Source of the DNA: Actinomadura sp. KC06
GTDB lineage: Bacteria > Actinomycetota > Actinomycetes > Streptosporangiales > Streptosporangiaceae
Direction of reading: 5' to 3'
DNA length: 64,000 bases
Assembly (NCBI RefSeq): GCF_004348735.1
Contig: NZ_SMKT01000033.1
Span: 1-64,000, forward strand
The notes under the pieces are model-generated. The model did not search any database, was not told where the DNA came from, and was given only the letters and a program-made list of their open reading frames with translations. This document shows, piece after piece, positions 1-10,092 of this stretch; within the stretch, counting starts at the first letter, position 1, and each line of letters opens with the position of its first letter. A program made the translations under genes and the position numbers.

Positions 1-430
1 GGGTGGTGGCGCGGCGGGGTCTCATCCTGAAGCAGGCGAACGCGAGGAGCACCGCGCTTGTCAGGATCATGAGTGCGATGGCCACCCATTCGCGGGAACC
101 GTCCGGGCCGTACACACGGCTGGCGCGTCCTACATCGATGGCCTTGGTCTGCGCTCCGACATGAAGTGAGTCGCGGCCTGCGCCGTGGAGGGAGACGCCC
201 GTCCGGTGGATTCTTCCGGTGTCGGACCTGAACTCGCCCTTCCAGCTACAGCTCTCATGTCCGGGATGCTTGATGCACTGCAATTGTTGCGCGGTGAATA
301 CGCCTGGAGTTCCTTCGGCACTGGCGGCGCGGAAGGCCGGTCCCACGTTCGGGATGGCCAAGTAGAGCAAATAGGCCGCCACGACGATCGAGATTACGGT
401 CAATGCGTGAGAGCGACGCCGGTCGGCCAT
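1..430 (-). CDS. Small two-helix membrane protein, partial
   Basis: The reading frame is open from an ATG at 430 to the left edge with no stop, so the C-terminus lies outside the window. At least 143 residues are present. A hydrophobic segment at about residues 9-28 follows an Arg-rich start (MADRRR), and a second one (about 117-135) precedes an Arg-rich tail, so both ends are probably cytoplasmic. The roughly 85-residue extracytoplasmic loop has two cysteines about ten residues apart (QLQC.., ESCSW) that could form a disulfide. The gene starts 9 nt after the stop of the upstream membrane-protein gene, so the two are probably co-transcribed. I do not recognise a family; a DUF3592-like fold is a guess only. 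Confidence 0.7.
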   Translation of the reverse strand, partial: MADRRRSHALTVISIVVAAYLLYLAIPNVGPAFRAASAEGTPGVFTAQQLQCIKHPGHESCSWKGEFRSDTGRIHRTGVSLHGAGRDSLHVGAQTKAIDVGRASRVYGPDGSREWVAIALMILTSAVLLAFACFRMRPRRATT

Positions 431-439
431 CCCCGGCCT

Positions 440-1006
440 TTATCGTTTGGCATGGACGGCGCAGGTGCAAAGCATGCGACCCTGCTCGGAGTCGCGCGGT
501 CGCCGGTGCAGGAGCATCGCCACCACCATCGGCATGAAGACGATCGCGTTGTAGAACAGGTGGAGCTCGACCCGTGGAATGAGAAGCTGGATGATGCTCG
601 TCGGGACGGGACGGCCAGCGATGTTGTTGCCGGTGACTGCCTGCAGGAGCAGGAGCAGGTGCTCGAAGTGGTGCCAGACCTGGATCAGCAGCGCCGCGTT
701 CCACCAGGCCTTCGACCTGCCGACGAAGCCGGATCGCAGCAGGATGAAGCCGGCGAGCATGATGAGTGCGTAGCCGTAGTGCATCCACTCCGATGTGACG
801 AGCCAGGGGAACGGCATTCCGAGCACGCCGCGGGCGTCCTTCACCGGCCAGCCGAGCGCGTAAATCTGAATCGCCTGCGCGATGTGCTCGGCCCAGTGCG
901 CGACGACGATCAGAAGGAAGAGGCTCAGAGCGGCGCGGTGATAACGCTGGTTGAGTGGTTGCAGTCCCGATCCGAATCGCCTTGCCGGCGCGGTTTCCGT
1001 CGCCAT
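440..1006 (-). CDS. Conserved polytopic membrane protein with His/Glu motifs
   Basis: 188 residues with about five hydrophobic segments. Conserved-looking His/Glu clusters lie in or beside the helices: HWAEH near residue 38, HHFEH near residue 113, and ELHLFYNA near residue 147. Such an arrangement of histidines in a membrane is typical of metal- or haem-binding proteins, but no enzyme family is recognised. I have the impression that this protein is widespread in actinomycetes, without a known function. The ATG at 1006 is used. The downstream gene follows after 9 nt, so they form a two-gene leftward operon. Confidence is high that it is a gene and low on function. Confidence 0.8.
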   Translation of the reverse strand: MATETAPARRFGSGLQPLNQRYHRAALSLFLLIVVAHWAEHIAQAIQIYALGWPVKDARGVLGMPFPWLVTSEWMHYGYALIMLAGFILLRSGFVGRSKAWWNAALLIQVWHHFEHLLLLLQAVTGNNIAGRPVPTSIIQLLIPRVELHLFYNAIVFMPMVVAMLLHRRPRDSEQGRMLCTCAVHAKR

Positions 1007-1149
1007 GCCCAGGTCTCCCTCCCTGCGTCGGCTGGTCCCGCCCTTTGATATCCAACACCTGTGCGGAGCGGCGGCTCTACTTGGAGATTGCTTTCATACC
1101 TTCTCGCCACACCGATCTGCTCTGCGTGAATTGGTGTGCCGGTCGATCG

Positions 1150-2118
1150 TCAACGGCGGTGACCTGAGACGGGGGCGGCGCCGCGCCGTGCCGGTCGCGG
1201 CAGGGACATGCGGCGGGCGTGCTCCTTGTCGGAGGACGCGATGGGCTGGTGGACGGCGCCCATGTCGGGCCGGGCCGTCCGCGTGCGCCCCGGATGATCG
1301 GGGCGTCCCGGGAGGTCGGGTCGTGCCGGAGGCCGCTCGTAGGAACCCACCTGCGGAAGGCGCGCCTTGTCGCCGAGGCCGCGCCGGTCGGCCGCGTGCG
1401 ACGTGTCGAGAAGGGCGAGGAGGACGGGAGGGTCGAGCGGCTGCATTCGCCGGAGCCCGAGCCGCACCATCGGGAGCTGCTGGCCGTTCCTGACCGTGAC
1501 GGGGCCGTGCATGGCCACCCGTGCGCTCTCGGGGTCGTCCGTTTCACCTGGCCTGGCCGCGTACGCCAGCACGTACCACGTGCCCTCCGGCACATTATCC
1601 ATTTTGAATGGTCCGGGGCCGTCCAGTACCGCGCATCGAGCGGGCATGCCCTGCGGAATCGCGTCGGGAAAGAGCCCGACGAAGACGGTTCTTTCAAAGC
1701 TGTCCGGCTCGGCCGGCGAAAAGTCTCCCTGCAGCGTCGTGGAGAGTGTTTCCGGACGCTGGGTCTCGATGGGGGAGGTCAGCTGCAGGCTCTGCAGGTC
1801 GCGATAGTCAGTGGGACAAAGACCGACACTGCTCTTGAAGCGGGAGCTGAAGGTGCCGACGCTGCTGTATCCCACCATGTGACTGATCTCGGTCACGCTC
1901 AGGGACGTTGACAGAAGCAATCGCTTGGCCTCCTGGAGGCGGACCGCGGAGAGGAACCGCCCAGGTGAGACGCCCGTGGCCTGCTGGAAGAGGCGGGTGA
2001 AATGGAACTTGCTGAACATCGCCGTGCGGGCCATGTCGTCAATCGTGATCTGTTCGCCTATGTTCTCTCGGATGCTTTCGATGACACGCCGGATGCTTCG
2101 GACGGTGGCGTCGTTCAT
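1150..2118 (-). CDS. AraC-family transcriptional regulator
   Basis: 322 residues from the ATG at 2118, which has a GGGAA ribosome-binding site; an upstream in-frame start at 2211 is less likely. The N-terminal 100 residues are a double helix-turn-helix AraC DNA-binding domain (ITIDDMARTAMFSKFHFTRLF, then LSVTEISHMVGYSSVGTFSSRFK). The order is reversed from classical AraC: the effector-like domain (about 125-250, with GPVTVRNG and DPPVLLALL) follows the DNA-binding domain. After about residue 255 the protein becomes a 65-70 residue Arg/Pro-rich tail unlike the rest, which may be a read-through after an old frameshift. It is convergent with nothing and its target is unknown; it lies upstream of the membrane-protein pair on the same strand. 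Confidence 0.88.
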   Translation of the reverse strand: MNDATVRSIRRVIESIRENIGEQITIDDMARTAMFSKFHFTRLFQQATGVSPGRFLSAVRLQEAKRLLLSTSLSVTEISHMVGYSSVGTFSSRFKSSVGLCPTDYRDLQSLQLTSPIETQRPETLSTTLQGDFSPAEPDSFERTVFVGLFPDAIPQGMPARCAVLDGPGPFKMDNVPEGTWYVLAYAARPGETDDPESARVAMHGPVTVRNGQQLPMVRLGLRRMQPLDPPVLLALLDTSHAADRRGLGDKARLPQVGSYERPPARPDLPGRPDHPGRTRTARPDMGAVHQPIASSDKEHARRMSLPRPARRGAAPVSGHRR

Positions 2119-2422
2119 GGGTTCCCGTTTCGTTGCTGACCGTGTCGAACTAGTGCGATTCTGTAAAAGCAATGCCAGTTCCGAGTGTTCTGGTCGGACG
2201 TCCAGGGTCAAGAAGCGGAGAGCTGCGGGGGAGGCGTGCGCCGGAGATGCCGGAGAGCTTCTCGGTCGCTTTTTATGGCCATCATATTATCAGAGCTATT
2301 TTGCGGGTAAAGGGCGGGAAGTTGAACATAAAACAGCCCTGCGGACCAATTCGGCTACCCAGAGTGCCGGTCGGAGCACCGAGCCCGGCGCAGGTGGTCG
2401 AGCCGATCCGTGAGGTGGCGAG
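2119..2422. other. Intergenic region upstream of the AraC gene
   Basis: About 300 bases between the AraC start and the stop of the StrR-like gene, both transcribed leftward. It includes a locally AT-richer patch around 2275-2335 that may hold the AraC promoter. I see no convincing gene; the short open frames here are antisense shadows. Confidence 0.5.
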
Positions 2423-3478
2423 TCAGTCGGCGGCGAGGCTTCGGTCCTCGAGAGCGCGCGCGAGATCGTTCCAGCTCTCCTCGCACAGCCGGGCGATCGT
2501 CGCGACCGTGGTGGCCTGGTAGGGCGGGACGGCCTCGACGAGGGCGGTCCAGTTCTCGATGGCCGTCGACCAGGTGTTCAGCAGCCGCAGGAGCTCGCGG
2601 CCTCGGACGGTGTTCCGGAGTGCGGGATCCTTGGCGATCTTTCGCAGCAGGAGCAGCGGGTCCTCGGCCGGTCCGGCCGGGCACGCGATGGGGGCGGTCT
2701 CGGGGTTCGGGGCGTCATCGTCCCTGGCGGGGGGCTGTTCGGTCGTGGTGGGGTTCTGCCCGCCGTCCCTCGTCCGGCGCTGGCGGGCGGGCAGGGGATC
2801 CTCGCCGCGGTCCAGCCGGCGGCGCACGTCGTGGACCGTGCCGAGGGAGACTCCGGCGATGCGGGCGATCTCCCGGAGCGAGGCGCCGGGGTGCCGGGCG
2901 ATCGCCTCGGCGGCCCGGTTCCGGCCCGCCTTCCCGTTCAGCGGGCGCACCCGCCCGTCGGCCCCGAGGCGCGTGTTCGACTTCTGAGATTCCTCGGTTG
3001 AACGCGTTCGGATCGCGGCGACCGTCTTGGCCGCGAGGCCGGCGTGCCGGGCGATCTCCCGGTCCGACAGCCACGGGTGGGAGACGATGATCCGCTCCGC
3101 GGCGGCCTTGCGGTCGGCCAGGCAGAGCGGCAGGCCGTGCGTCACGTTGTGCGACACCGCGCAGAGGAAGGCGTCCCTCAGGTCGCCGTCGAAGTAGCGG
3201 ACCTCGATCTCGGTGTGCCCGCGCCGGGTCGCGGCCTGCAGCCGGTGCACGCCGTCGACGACCCGCAGGGTGTCTCGGTGGACGAGGATCGGCGGCAGCC
3301 GATCGACGATTTCGCTGAGCCGCCGGACGTGCTCCTCGTCCAACCGGCGGCGGGGAGAGAGACTCGATGTCAGCGCGGAAACGGCAACGGTCCCGAGATC
3401 CGGGCGAGCAGTGGACGGCGCCTCTCCCCGTTGATCTTCCAGCGGTCCGTTGCGAGGTAAAGGCCCAGGTCGTCTCAC
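2423..3478 (-). CDS. StrR-type pathway regulator (ParB-like domain plus HTH)
   Basis: 351 residues from a GTG at 3478 with a GGGGG ribosome-binding site. Residues about 30-110 match a ParB/sulfiredoxin-type domain (LSPRRRLDEEHVRRL, then LRVVDGVHRLQAATRRG). A first helix-turn-helix follows at about 128-155 (LSDREIARHAGLAAKTVAAI) and a second at about 207-232 (SLREIARIAGVSLGTVHDV). This is the layout of streptomycin-type StrR activators, which are frequent in actinomycete natural-product clusters and bind inverted repeats in cluster promoters. It is the regulator nearest the left side of the enediyne locus and may control it; that role is inferred from position only. Confidence 0.85.
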   Translation of the reverse strand: MRRPGPLPRNGPLEDQRGEAPSTARPDLGTVAVSALTSSLSPRRRLDEEHVRRLSEIVDRLPPILVHRDTLRVVDGVHRLQAATRRGHTEIEVRYFDGDLRDAFLCAVSHNVTHGLPLCLADRKAAAERIIVSHPWLSDREIARHAGLAAKTVAAIRTRSTEESQKSNTRLGADGRVRPLNGKAGRNRAAEAIARHPGASLREIARIAGVSLGTVHDVRRRLDRGEDPLPARQRRTRDGGQNPTTTEQPPARDDDAPNPETAPIACPAGPAEDPLLLLRKIAKDPALRNTVRGRELLRLLNTWSTAIENWTALVEAVPPYQATTVATIARLCEESWNDLARALEDRSLAAD

Positions 3479-4503
3479 GGAATTACCCCCGTCCTTTCCG
3501 GCGCGGTGTCGCCAGAGGGGACGCGGTCATCCCGACGATGGCGACGTGACGAGCACCATGCCTGTTCCCGATTGAGTCAAAAAGATACCGGCTGTCCGAC
3601 TTCTGGCAATACTTCGTGGATGCTCACCTTGATTGGCCGACGTGCGGCGGGCGCCGTCCATGTCAACGCACAGTACACAGACATGGCGGTGATCAATCTC
3701 CGGACCGGTGGAAATCGGCTCCGCTCGGTGACCGAAAAGGCGGGCGAACATTTTACTCACCTGCACTTGACAAGCGCCACGACGTGCAGCAAAGACCTTT
3801 GTCCCCAGGTGGTCGGCCTGTCCCGCCTCGGCGCGTTCCGGTCGCCTGACGTCACGGAGCGTGGTGATCGCGGTGCGGCTCCGGCTCGATCCCGCGCCGC
3901 CGGGCGGGAAGGTGCGCGGACTCGCTGTCAGCTCAGCGCCCGAAGGGCAGGTCGTGGCGTCCATAGATGATCTCCTGAGCGCATTTCTCCCCAGCCGGGA
4001 GGCGAAATGGAGTCGGCGTCCATGTCCACGTTCTTACTGGCCATCGAGGCCCTCAAGGTGATGCGCGCAGATAGCCGCGAGTGTTCATCTGAGATTCACG
4101 CACAGCGGCGGCTCTGATCTGCAGGTGGGCCGGCAGGGCTATTTCCGCGAAGCACGGCGCGGGCGATTCGGTTGGGCGGCAAGCCAGATGGATGAGGACT
4201 GTGCCAAGCCTTCTTATCTTTGTTGCGTTTGTGGTTGGAGTGATCTCTTGTTCCATGGGTCGGCGAGGGATGCCAACGAGGTGAGAAAGCCTTGCTGCCG
4301 CCTTGGGGCAGGGAAGCCCTGGCGCGGACCGGGCAGGGGCAGGCGGGCCGCCGGCCGGCCGGGCCGGACCGCATGCTCAGAGATGCGGCGGTGATCGTCG
4401 CTGGGCAGGCTGGGAACGCCGGGGCCTTTCATTCTGCGTCATTGAATGGCTCCGTTGTATTCGGCGTGTTTCGCGAAATATCAATGGCGCGGGAGATGGT
4501 TCG
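3479..4503. other. About 1 kb non-coding region before the SDR operon
   Basis: Base composition is less GC-biased here than in neighbouring genes and the possible frames lack actinomycete third-position bias over long stretches. One leftward frame (3964 to 3527) has a good GGAG ribosome-binding site and plausible codons for about 40 residues, then degenerates, so it may be a decayed gene. I see no protein similarity in it. Promoters for the leftward StrR-like gene and the rightward SDR operon must lie here, the latter perhaps around 4200-4500. Confidence 0.45.
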
Positions 4504-5621
4504 ATGTTGGTCAGCGTGACCGGCGGCACCGGGTTCGTCGGGGCGCATTCGGTCGCCGCGCTGGTGCGGCGGGGGCATCGCGTCCGTCTGCTGGTCCGCG
4601 ACGAGGGCAAGGCCGAGCGGGCGCTGGCCCCGCTCGGCGTCGACCTCGGCGCCGTGGAGACGGCGGTCGGCGACGTCACGGACGCGGCGGCCGTCGACGG
4701 TGCGGTGCGGGGCGCGGACGCGTTGCTGCACGCCGCCTCGGTCTACTCCTTCGACAGCAGGCGCCGCGCCGAGATGCGCAGGGTGAACGAGCGGGGCACC
4801 GAGGTCGTCCTGGACGCGGCCCGGCGGCACGGCGTGGGCCAGATCGTCCACGTGTCCACGTTCGGTGCGCTCGCCCCCGGTCCGGGAAGCACCGTCCTCC
4901 AGCCCCCACCCACCGCCATCCAACGGACGAGCTCCGCTCGACGGATCGTCGGGGTCGACGCGCCGGTGGGCCGTCCCCGGGAGCCGTACACGGCGACCAA
5001 GGCGGCGGCGGAGCGGATCGCGCGCGGCCACCAGGCGGCGGGCGTTCCGGTGACCATCACCTATCCGCCCGCGCTCCTCGGCCCGCACGACCCCAATCTC
5101 GGCGACCAGACCGCCCGGCTCCGGAACGCGCTGCGCGGGCTGATGCCCATGTGGCCGACGGGCGGTTTCCCGGTGGGCGACGTCCGCGATACGGCGCAGT
5201 TCCACGCGGACCTCTTCGACGGCGGGCCCGGCGGCCGCGGCCGCCACCACACGCCGGGGCGCTACCTGTCCACGCGGCAGTACGTGGCGGCGCTCCGGGA
5301 GGTGACCGGCCGGCGGCTGCCGGCGGTGTTCCTGCCCGCGCGGATGATGCTGCCGGTCGGCCTGCTGACGGACGTCCTGCAGCGCGTCTGGCCCTGGCAC
5401 ATCCCTGCCGAGTACGGCGCCGTCCACATCTGCGCCGCGGACCTGCGGCCCGCCGGGGCTCCGGAGCCGCGGCCGGTGGACGAGACGTTCCGCGACGCGG
5501 TGCGGTGGCTGCGCGGGACGGGACTGCTGACGGCGGGGCAGGCGGGCCTCGCCGGGCGGACCGGTCCGCCGGGCGGCGGGGGCCTGCCGGGCGATGAACG
5601 CGAACTACGGAGGGAGGGGCG

Positions 5622-5625
<4 letters not shown>
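4504..5625 (+). CDS. NAD(P)-dependent epimerase / dihydroflavonol-reductase-type SDR
   Basis: 373 residues from the ATG at 4504, which has a GGGAG site 10 nt upstream and places the nucleotide-binding motif at the N-terminus (MLVSVTGGTGFVGAHS). The extended-SDR catalytic pair is visible as YTATK near residue 163, with the serine region HVSTFGAL upstream. It should oxidise or reduce a hydroxyl or carbonyl on a small molecule or CoA-bound substrate using NAD(P). The last ~35 residues are Gly-rich and poorly conserved. Its stop overlaps the GTG of the carboxylase gene by GTGA, so the two are translationally coupled. Confidence 0.85.
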
Positions 5626-7307
<1,682 letters not shown>

Positions 7308-7338
7308 GAGACGGACGCGCGACGGAGAAGGAGTCGGC

Positions 7339-8094
7339 ATGGGCGAATGGGAACCGGCACCCAACCACCTCGTCTACGAGCGGGTGCGGAACAACGTGAT
7401 CGGGTTGCTGGAGGAGCGTCCGGACGCCGCCGGCCTGCCGGTGCCCGCCTGCCCGGAGTGGACGGTGCTCGACCTGGTGGGGCACCTCCTCGACATCTGC
7501 GGGCTGGCGACCCGCCGGCTCACGGGTGACGGGCCGGACGGGAAGCCCCGCGCGGTCCCGCCGCCGGGCGACGCGCCGCGGCTCGCGCGGCTCCTGTGGG
7601 AGTGGCGCGAGTCCGGTGCTCGGCTGGACGACCTGATCGCCGCCCAGCTCAACCCTTCGACGAACGTCCTGGTGATGGACGCGTTCACGCACGAACTCGA
7701 CCTGCGCGAGGCGCTGGGCGAGCCGCTGGAGGAGGCCGCGGTCGGGGCGGTGGCCGATGCGCTGGTCGACGCGCATCCCGCCTATCCCGGCGTGCTCGGC
7801 GTCGTCGTGGGCGGGTTCTCGGGCGAGGTGCGCAAGCGGGGCCTGCCCGCGCTGGAGATCACGACTCCCGGTGCGCGCTGGAGCGCGGGCGTGGACCGGC
7901 CGTCCGCGACGCTGACCGTCCCGAGCCCGCACGACCTGCTCCGCAGCCTCACCGGCCGCCGCACCGTCGAGCAGATCGCGGCACTGGGGTGGAGCGCCGA
8001 CCCGGCGCCGTGGCTGCCGGCCTTCGCGTGGGGCCCGTTCACGCCGCCGGAGCGGCCGGTCGAGAAGGCCGCCGGATCGATGAGGGCCGGGTAA
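7339..8094 (+). CDS. DinB / mycothiol-dependent maleylpyruvate isomerase-type protein
   Basis: 251 residues from ATG 7339, with GAAGGAG upstream. The N-terminal four-helix domain has the family signature CPEWTVLDLVGHL and then DAFTHELDLREALG. The usual metal triad His/Glu/His appears here as His (GHL), Asp (DAFTH) and His (FTH), so Asp replaces Glu. A C-terminal MDMPI-C-like domain follows (about 145-230). Members of this superfamily use a metal to handle low-molecular thiols such as mycothiol. It overlaps the next gene at TAATG. A part in thiol chemistry of the enediyne pathway is possible but inferred. Confidence 0.82.
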   Translation: MGEWEPAPNHLVYERVRNNVIGLLEERPDAAGLPVPACPEWTVLDLVGHLLDICGLATRRLTGDGPDGKPRAVPPPGDAPRLARLLWEWRESGARLDDLIAAQLNPSTNVLVMDAFTHELDLREALGEPLEEAAVGAVADALVDAHPAYPGVLGVVVGGFSGEVRKRGLPALEITTPGARWSAGVDRPSATLTVPSPHDLLRSLTGRRTVEQIAALGWSADPAPWLPAFAWGPFTPPERPVEKAAGSMRAG

Positions 8095-8954
8095 TGATCG
8101 TTCCCATTACGCAGGCCAGATGGACGGGTGCGCGAAAGGCGCTCGACGAGACCGGTGACCGTTTCGCCGAACTGCTGGAGAGGGCGGCGCGGACGCCGTC
8201 CAACGCGACCCGGGACTGGTCGGTGACGGACACCGCCGCCCATGTCGCGACCCTGGCGCGGATCTACGCCTCGATCGTGGACGCGAACGGCCGCCCCTAT
8301 CCGTTTCCCGGGGCCGAGAGCCTGGTGAACGAGACCGTCGTCGACACGGTCGACGATTTCAACGAGGTGCTCCTCAGCGAATTCACCGAACGGGACCCCG
8401 AGAAGATCGGCCGCATCCTGCGCACTGACCTGGACACGATTCTCCAGGTCACGGAGGGAGCAGACCCCGCGGCGGCCATTCCGTGGCTGGGCGGCTCGGA
8501 GGTCCCGCTGGCCGGGGTCCTCGCCCATCTGGTCAACGAGCTCCAGATTCACGGCCGCGACGTCGCGCTGGCCGCGGGCTCTCCGTGGTCCGTGCCGCCC
8601 GAAGAGGCGGGCCTGTTCTTCGACCTTTTCCTGCTGGGCGTCACCCACTACGGCTACGGCAGGCTGCTCGACGGCCATGGGCCCGCCCCGAAGGGCCGGG
8701 TCGCAGTGGAGTTCTCGTCCAAGTTCACGTCCACTCGTGTGATGGCCTTGACCGATGGGTTCGTCACGGTGGAGGAGCCCGGCGCCGGCCCGGTGGACGT
8801 GAAGTTGTCGTTCAACCCGGTGGCGCTCAACCTGATGCTGTTCGGGCGGATCAGCAAAGCGCGCGCCGCAGTCACCGGCGGGGTCGTCCTGCGGGGCGGG
8901 CGCCGTCCGTGGACGCTGCCGTCGTTCCTCCGCATCGTCCGGCTCCCGTCGTGA
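8094..8954 (+). CDS. DinB / maleylpyruvate isomerase-type protein with SCP2-like domain
   Basis: 286 residues. The N-terminal DinB-type domain has the metal triad intact: His in DTAAHVATL, then Glu and His in NELQIHGRD. The last 90 residues (FSSKFTSTRVMALTDGFVTV, SFNPVALNLMLFGRI) resemble a sterol-carrier-protein-2-like fold, as in other actinobacterial TIGR03083 proteins. It is the last gene of the rightward SDR operon, and its stop faces the TetR gene stop 16 nt away. The chemistry is unknown; a mycothiol-dependent isomerase or transferase is the family expectation. Confidence 0.82.
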   Translation: MIVPITQARWTGARKALDETGDRFAELLERAARTPSNATRDWSVTDTAAHVATLARIYASIVDANGRPYPFPGAESLVNETVVDTVDDFNEVLLSEFTERDPEKIGRILRTDLDTILQVTEGADPAAAIPWLGGSEVPLAGVLAHLVNELQIHGRDVALAAGSPWSVPPEEAGLFFDLFLLGVTHYGYGRLLDGHGPAPKGRVAVEFSSKFTSTRVMALTDGFVTVEEPGAGPVDVKLSFNPVALNLMLFGRISKARAAVTGGVVLRGGRRPWTLPSFLRIVRLPS

Positions 8955-8970
8955 GCCCTGCCGAGAGGCG

Positions 8971-9609
8971 CTAAAGAGGAGGGCCGGGCGGGGCGAGGCC
9001 GGGCGTCAGCTTGGCCGCGCAGACCGGCGTGACCAGGCCGGGGAACATGTGGCGCCACATCGCCCGTATCCGCCGGTTATGGTCGACGGTCCAGCCCTCG
9101 ACCGGCCGGGACGGCTTGCGCCCGGCCACGCCGACGGTGGCGACGATCACCTCGGCCACGCTCCTGACCTCGACGTCCGGGAGCAGATCGCCCTGCTCCC
9201 TGGCCTCGGTGAGCAGGTCCTCGACCGCGTCGGTCCAGGTGGGCAGGAGCGGCGGCGCCGGTGTCCCGATCCGGTCGAACTCGCAGGCGAGGCGGGTCCC
9301 GGCGCGGATCGCGACATCGTCGCGGAGCATCTCGGTCGTGCGCAGGGACAGGTCGACGAGAACCTGGATCGCGCTCCGGCGGCGGTCGCGGAGCTCGTCG
9401 GCCAGGGACGGTACCAGGCCGAGTTGTTCCTCCAGGATGGCCGTCGCGAGCGCCTCTTTGGAGGGGAAGTGGAAATAGAGGGCGCCTTTGCTTATACCTC
9501 GGCCTCTGACTATGTCACTGAGGTGCGTGCCGACGTAGCCCCGGGCCTCGAAACGTTCTGCGGCCGCTTGCAAGATGAGACGCCGGGTACGGTCAGCTCT
9601 TGCCTGCAT
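8971..9609 (-). CDS. TetR-family regulator, gamma-butyrolactone receptor-like
   Basis: 212 residues from ATG 9609. The DNA-binding helix-turn-helix is at about 25-50 (GTHLSDIVRGRGISKGALYFHF) and the start RADRTRRLILQAAAERF and the C-terminal AMWRHMFPGLV match the ScbR/ArpA group of autoregulator receptors. Such proteins repress antibiotic clusters until a butenolide or butyrolactone binds. No synthase for a signalling molecule is seen in the window. It lies between the carboxylase operon and the enediyne core, divergent from the latter, so it is a strong candidate for cluster control. Confidence 0.85.
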   Translation of the reverse strand: MQARADRTRRLILQAAAERFEARGYVGTHLSDIVRGRGISKGALYFHFPSKEALATAILEEQLGLVPSLADELRDRRRSAIQVLVDLSLRTTEMLRDDVAIRAGTRLACEFDRIGTPAPPLLPTWTDAVEDLLTEAREQGDLLPDVEVRSVAEVIVATVGVAGRKPSRPVEGWTVDHNRRIRAMWRHMFPGLVTPVCAAKLTPGLAPPGPPL

Positions 9610-10092
9610 GTTCCTGCCGTCCTTCCTGGGGGTCTTTAAGCCTACCGCAGAGACCGATCTGGAGAAATTGTCCGCTGCGCCGTTTCCGGCTTCGCCGGGT
9701 TTGGCGATGGAGGGGTGAGTACGGTTTTGACTCTGGTCATGTGCAGGGTGGCAGGCCCTGGTGGAAGGGGCGCGCCGGCCCTTCGGGCGCCGTGACGCCT
9801 TCGCCCTCGGTGCGGGGCATGGTTACAGAGTTCTTCCCCTCTGGCGTGAGGGTCCGAACCAGGAGACGCCGGTCGGATGGCGCGGGAGACACGGTTCGGC
9901 GGTACGCCTGTGCCTCCGGCCTACTTTGGCCCGCTCCACCGATGTCTTCTCGCCCGACCGGAACCGATCAAGATCATTGACGTGTCGCCGACATCCGCGC
10001 CCGGCCGTGCCGGGGCATGACGGGAGAAGCGTCCGGTCCGGCGGTGTGCGAACGTTGGTCGTGAATCGTCGGATTTCCGATGGGGAGATGTG
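9610..10092. other. Divergent promoter region before the enediyne core
   Basis: About 480 bases between the TetR start and the first DUF1702 gene. No coding frame looks real on either strand. Near the right end there is a short inverted repeat, TCGGA-TT-TCCGA (around 10068-10080), just before the ribosome-binding site GGGGAG, and a TTGACG hexamer near 9977 that might be a -35 element. A receptor operator could be here, but I could not identify a clear one. Confidence 0.4.

Noticed and set aside
185..1048. A rightward 287-residue frame over the two membrane-protein genes
   Set aside because: The leftward frames give proteins with clear hydrophobic segments and conserved motifs; the rightward one does not.
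3527..3964. A leftward 145-residue frame with a good ribosome-binding site
   Set aside because: Only the first ~40 codons look like coding sequence and no similarity is recognised; kept only as a remark on the gap.
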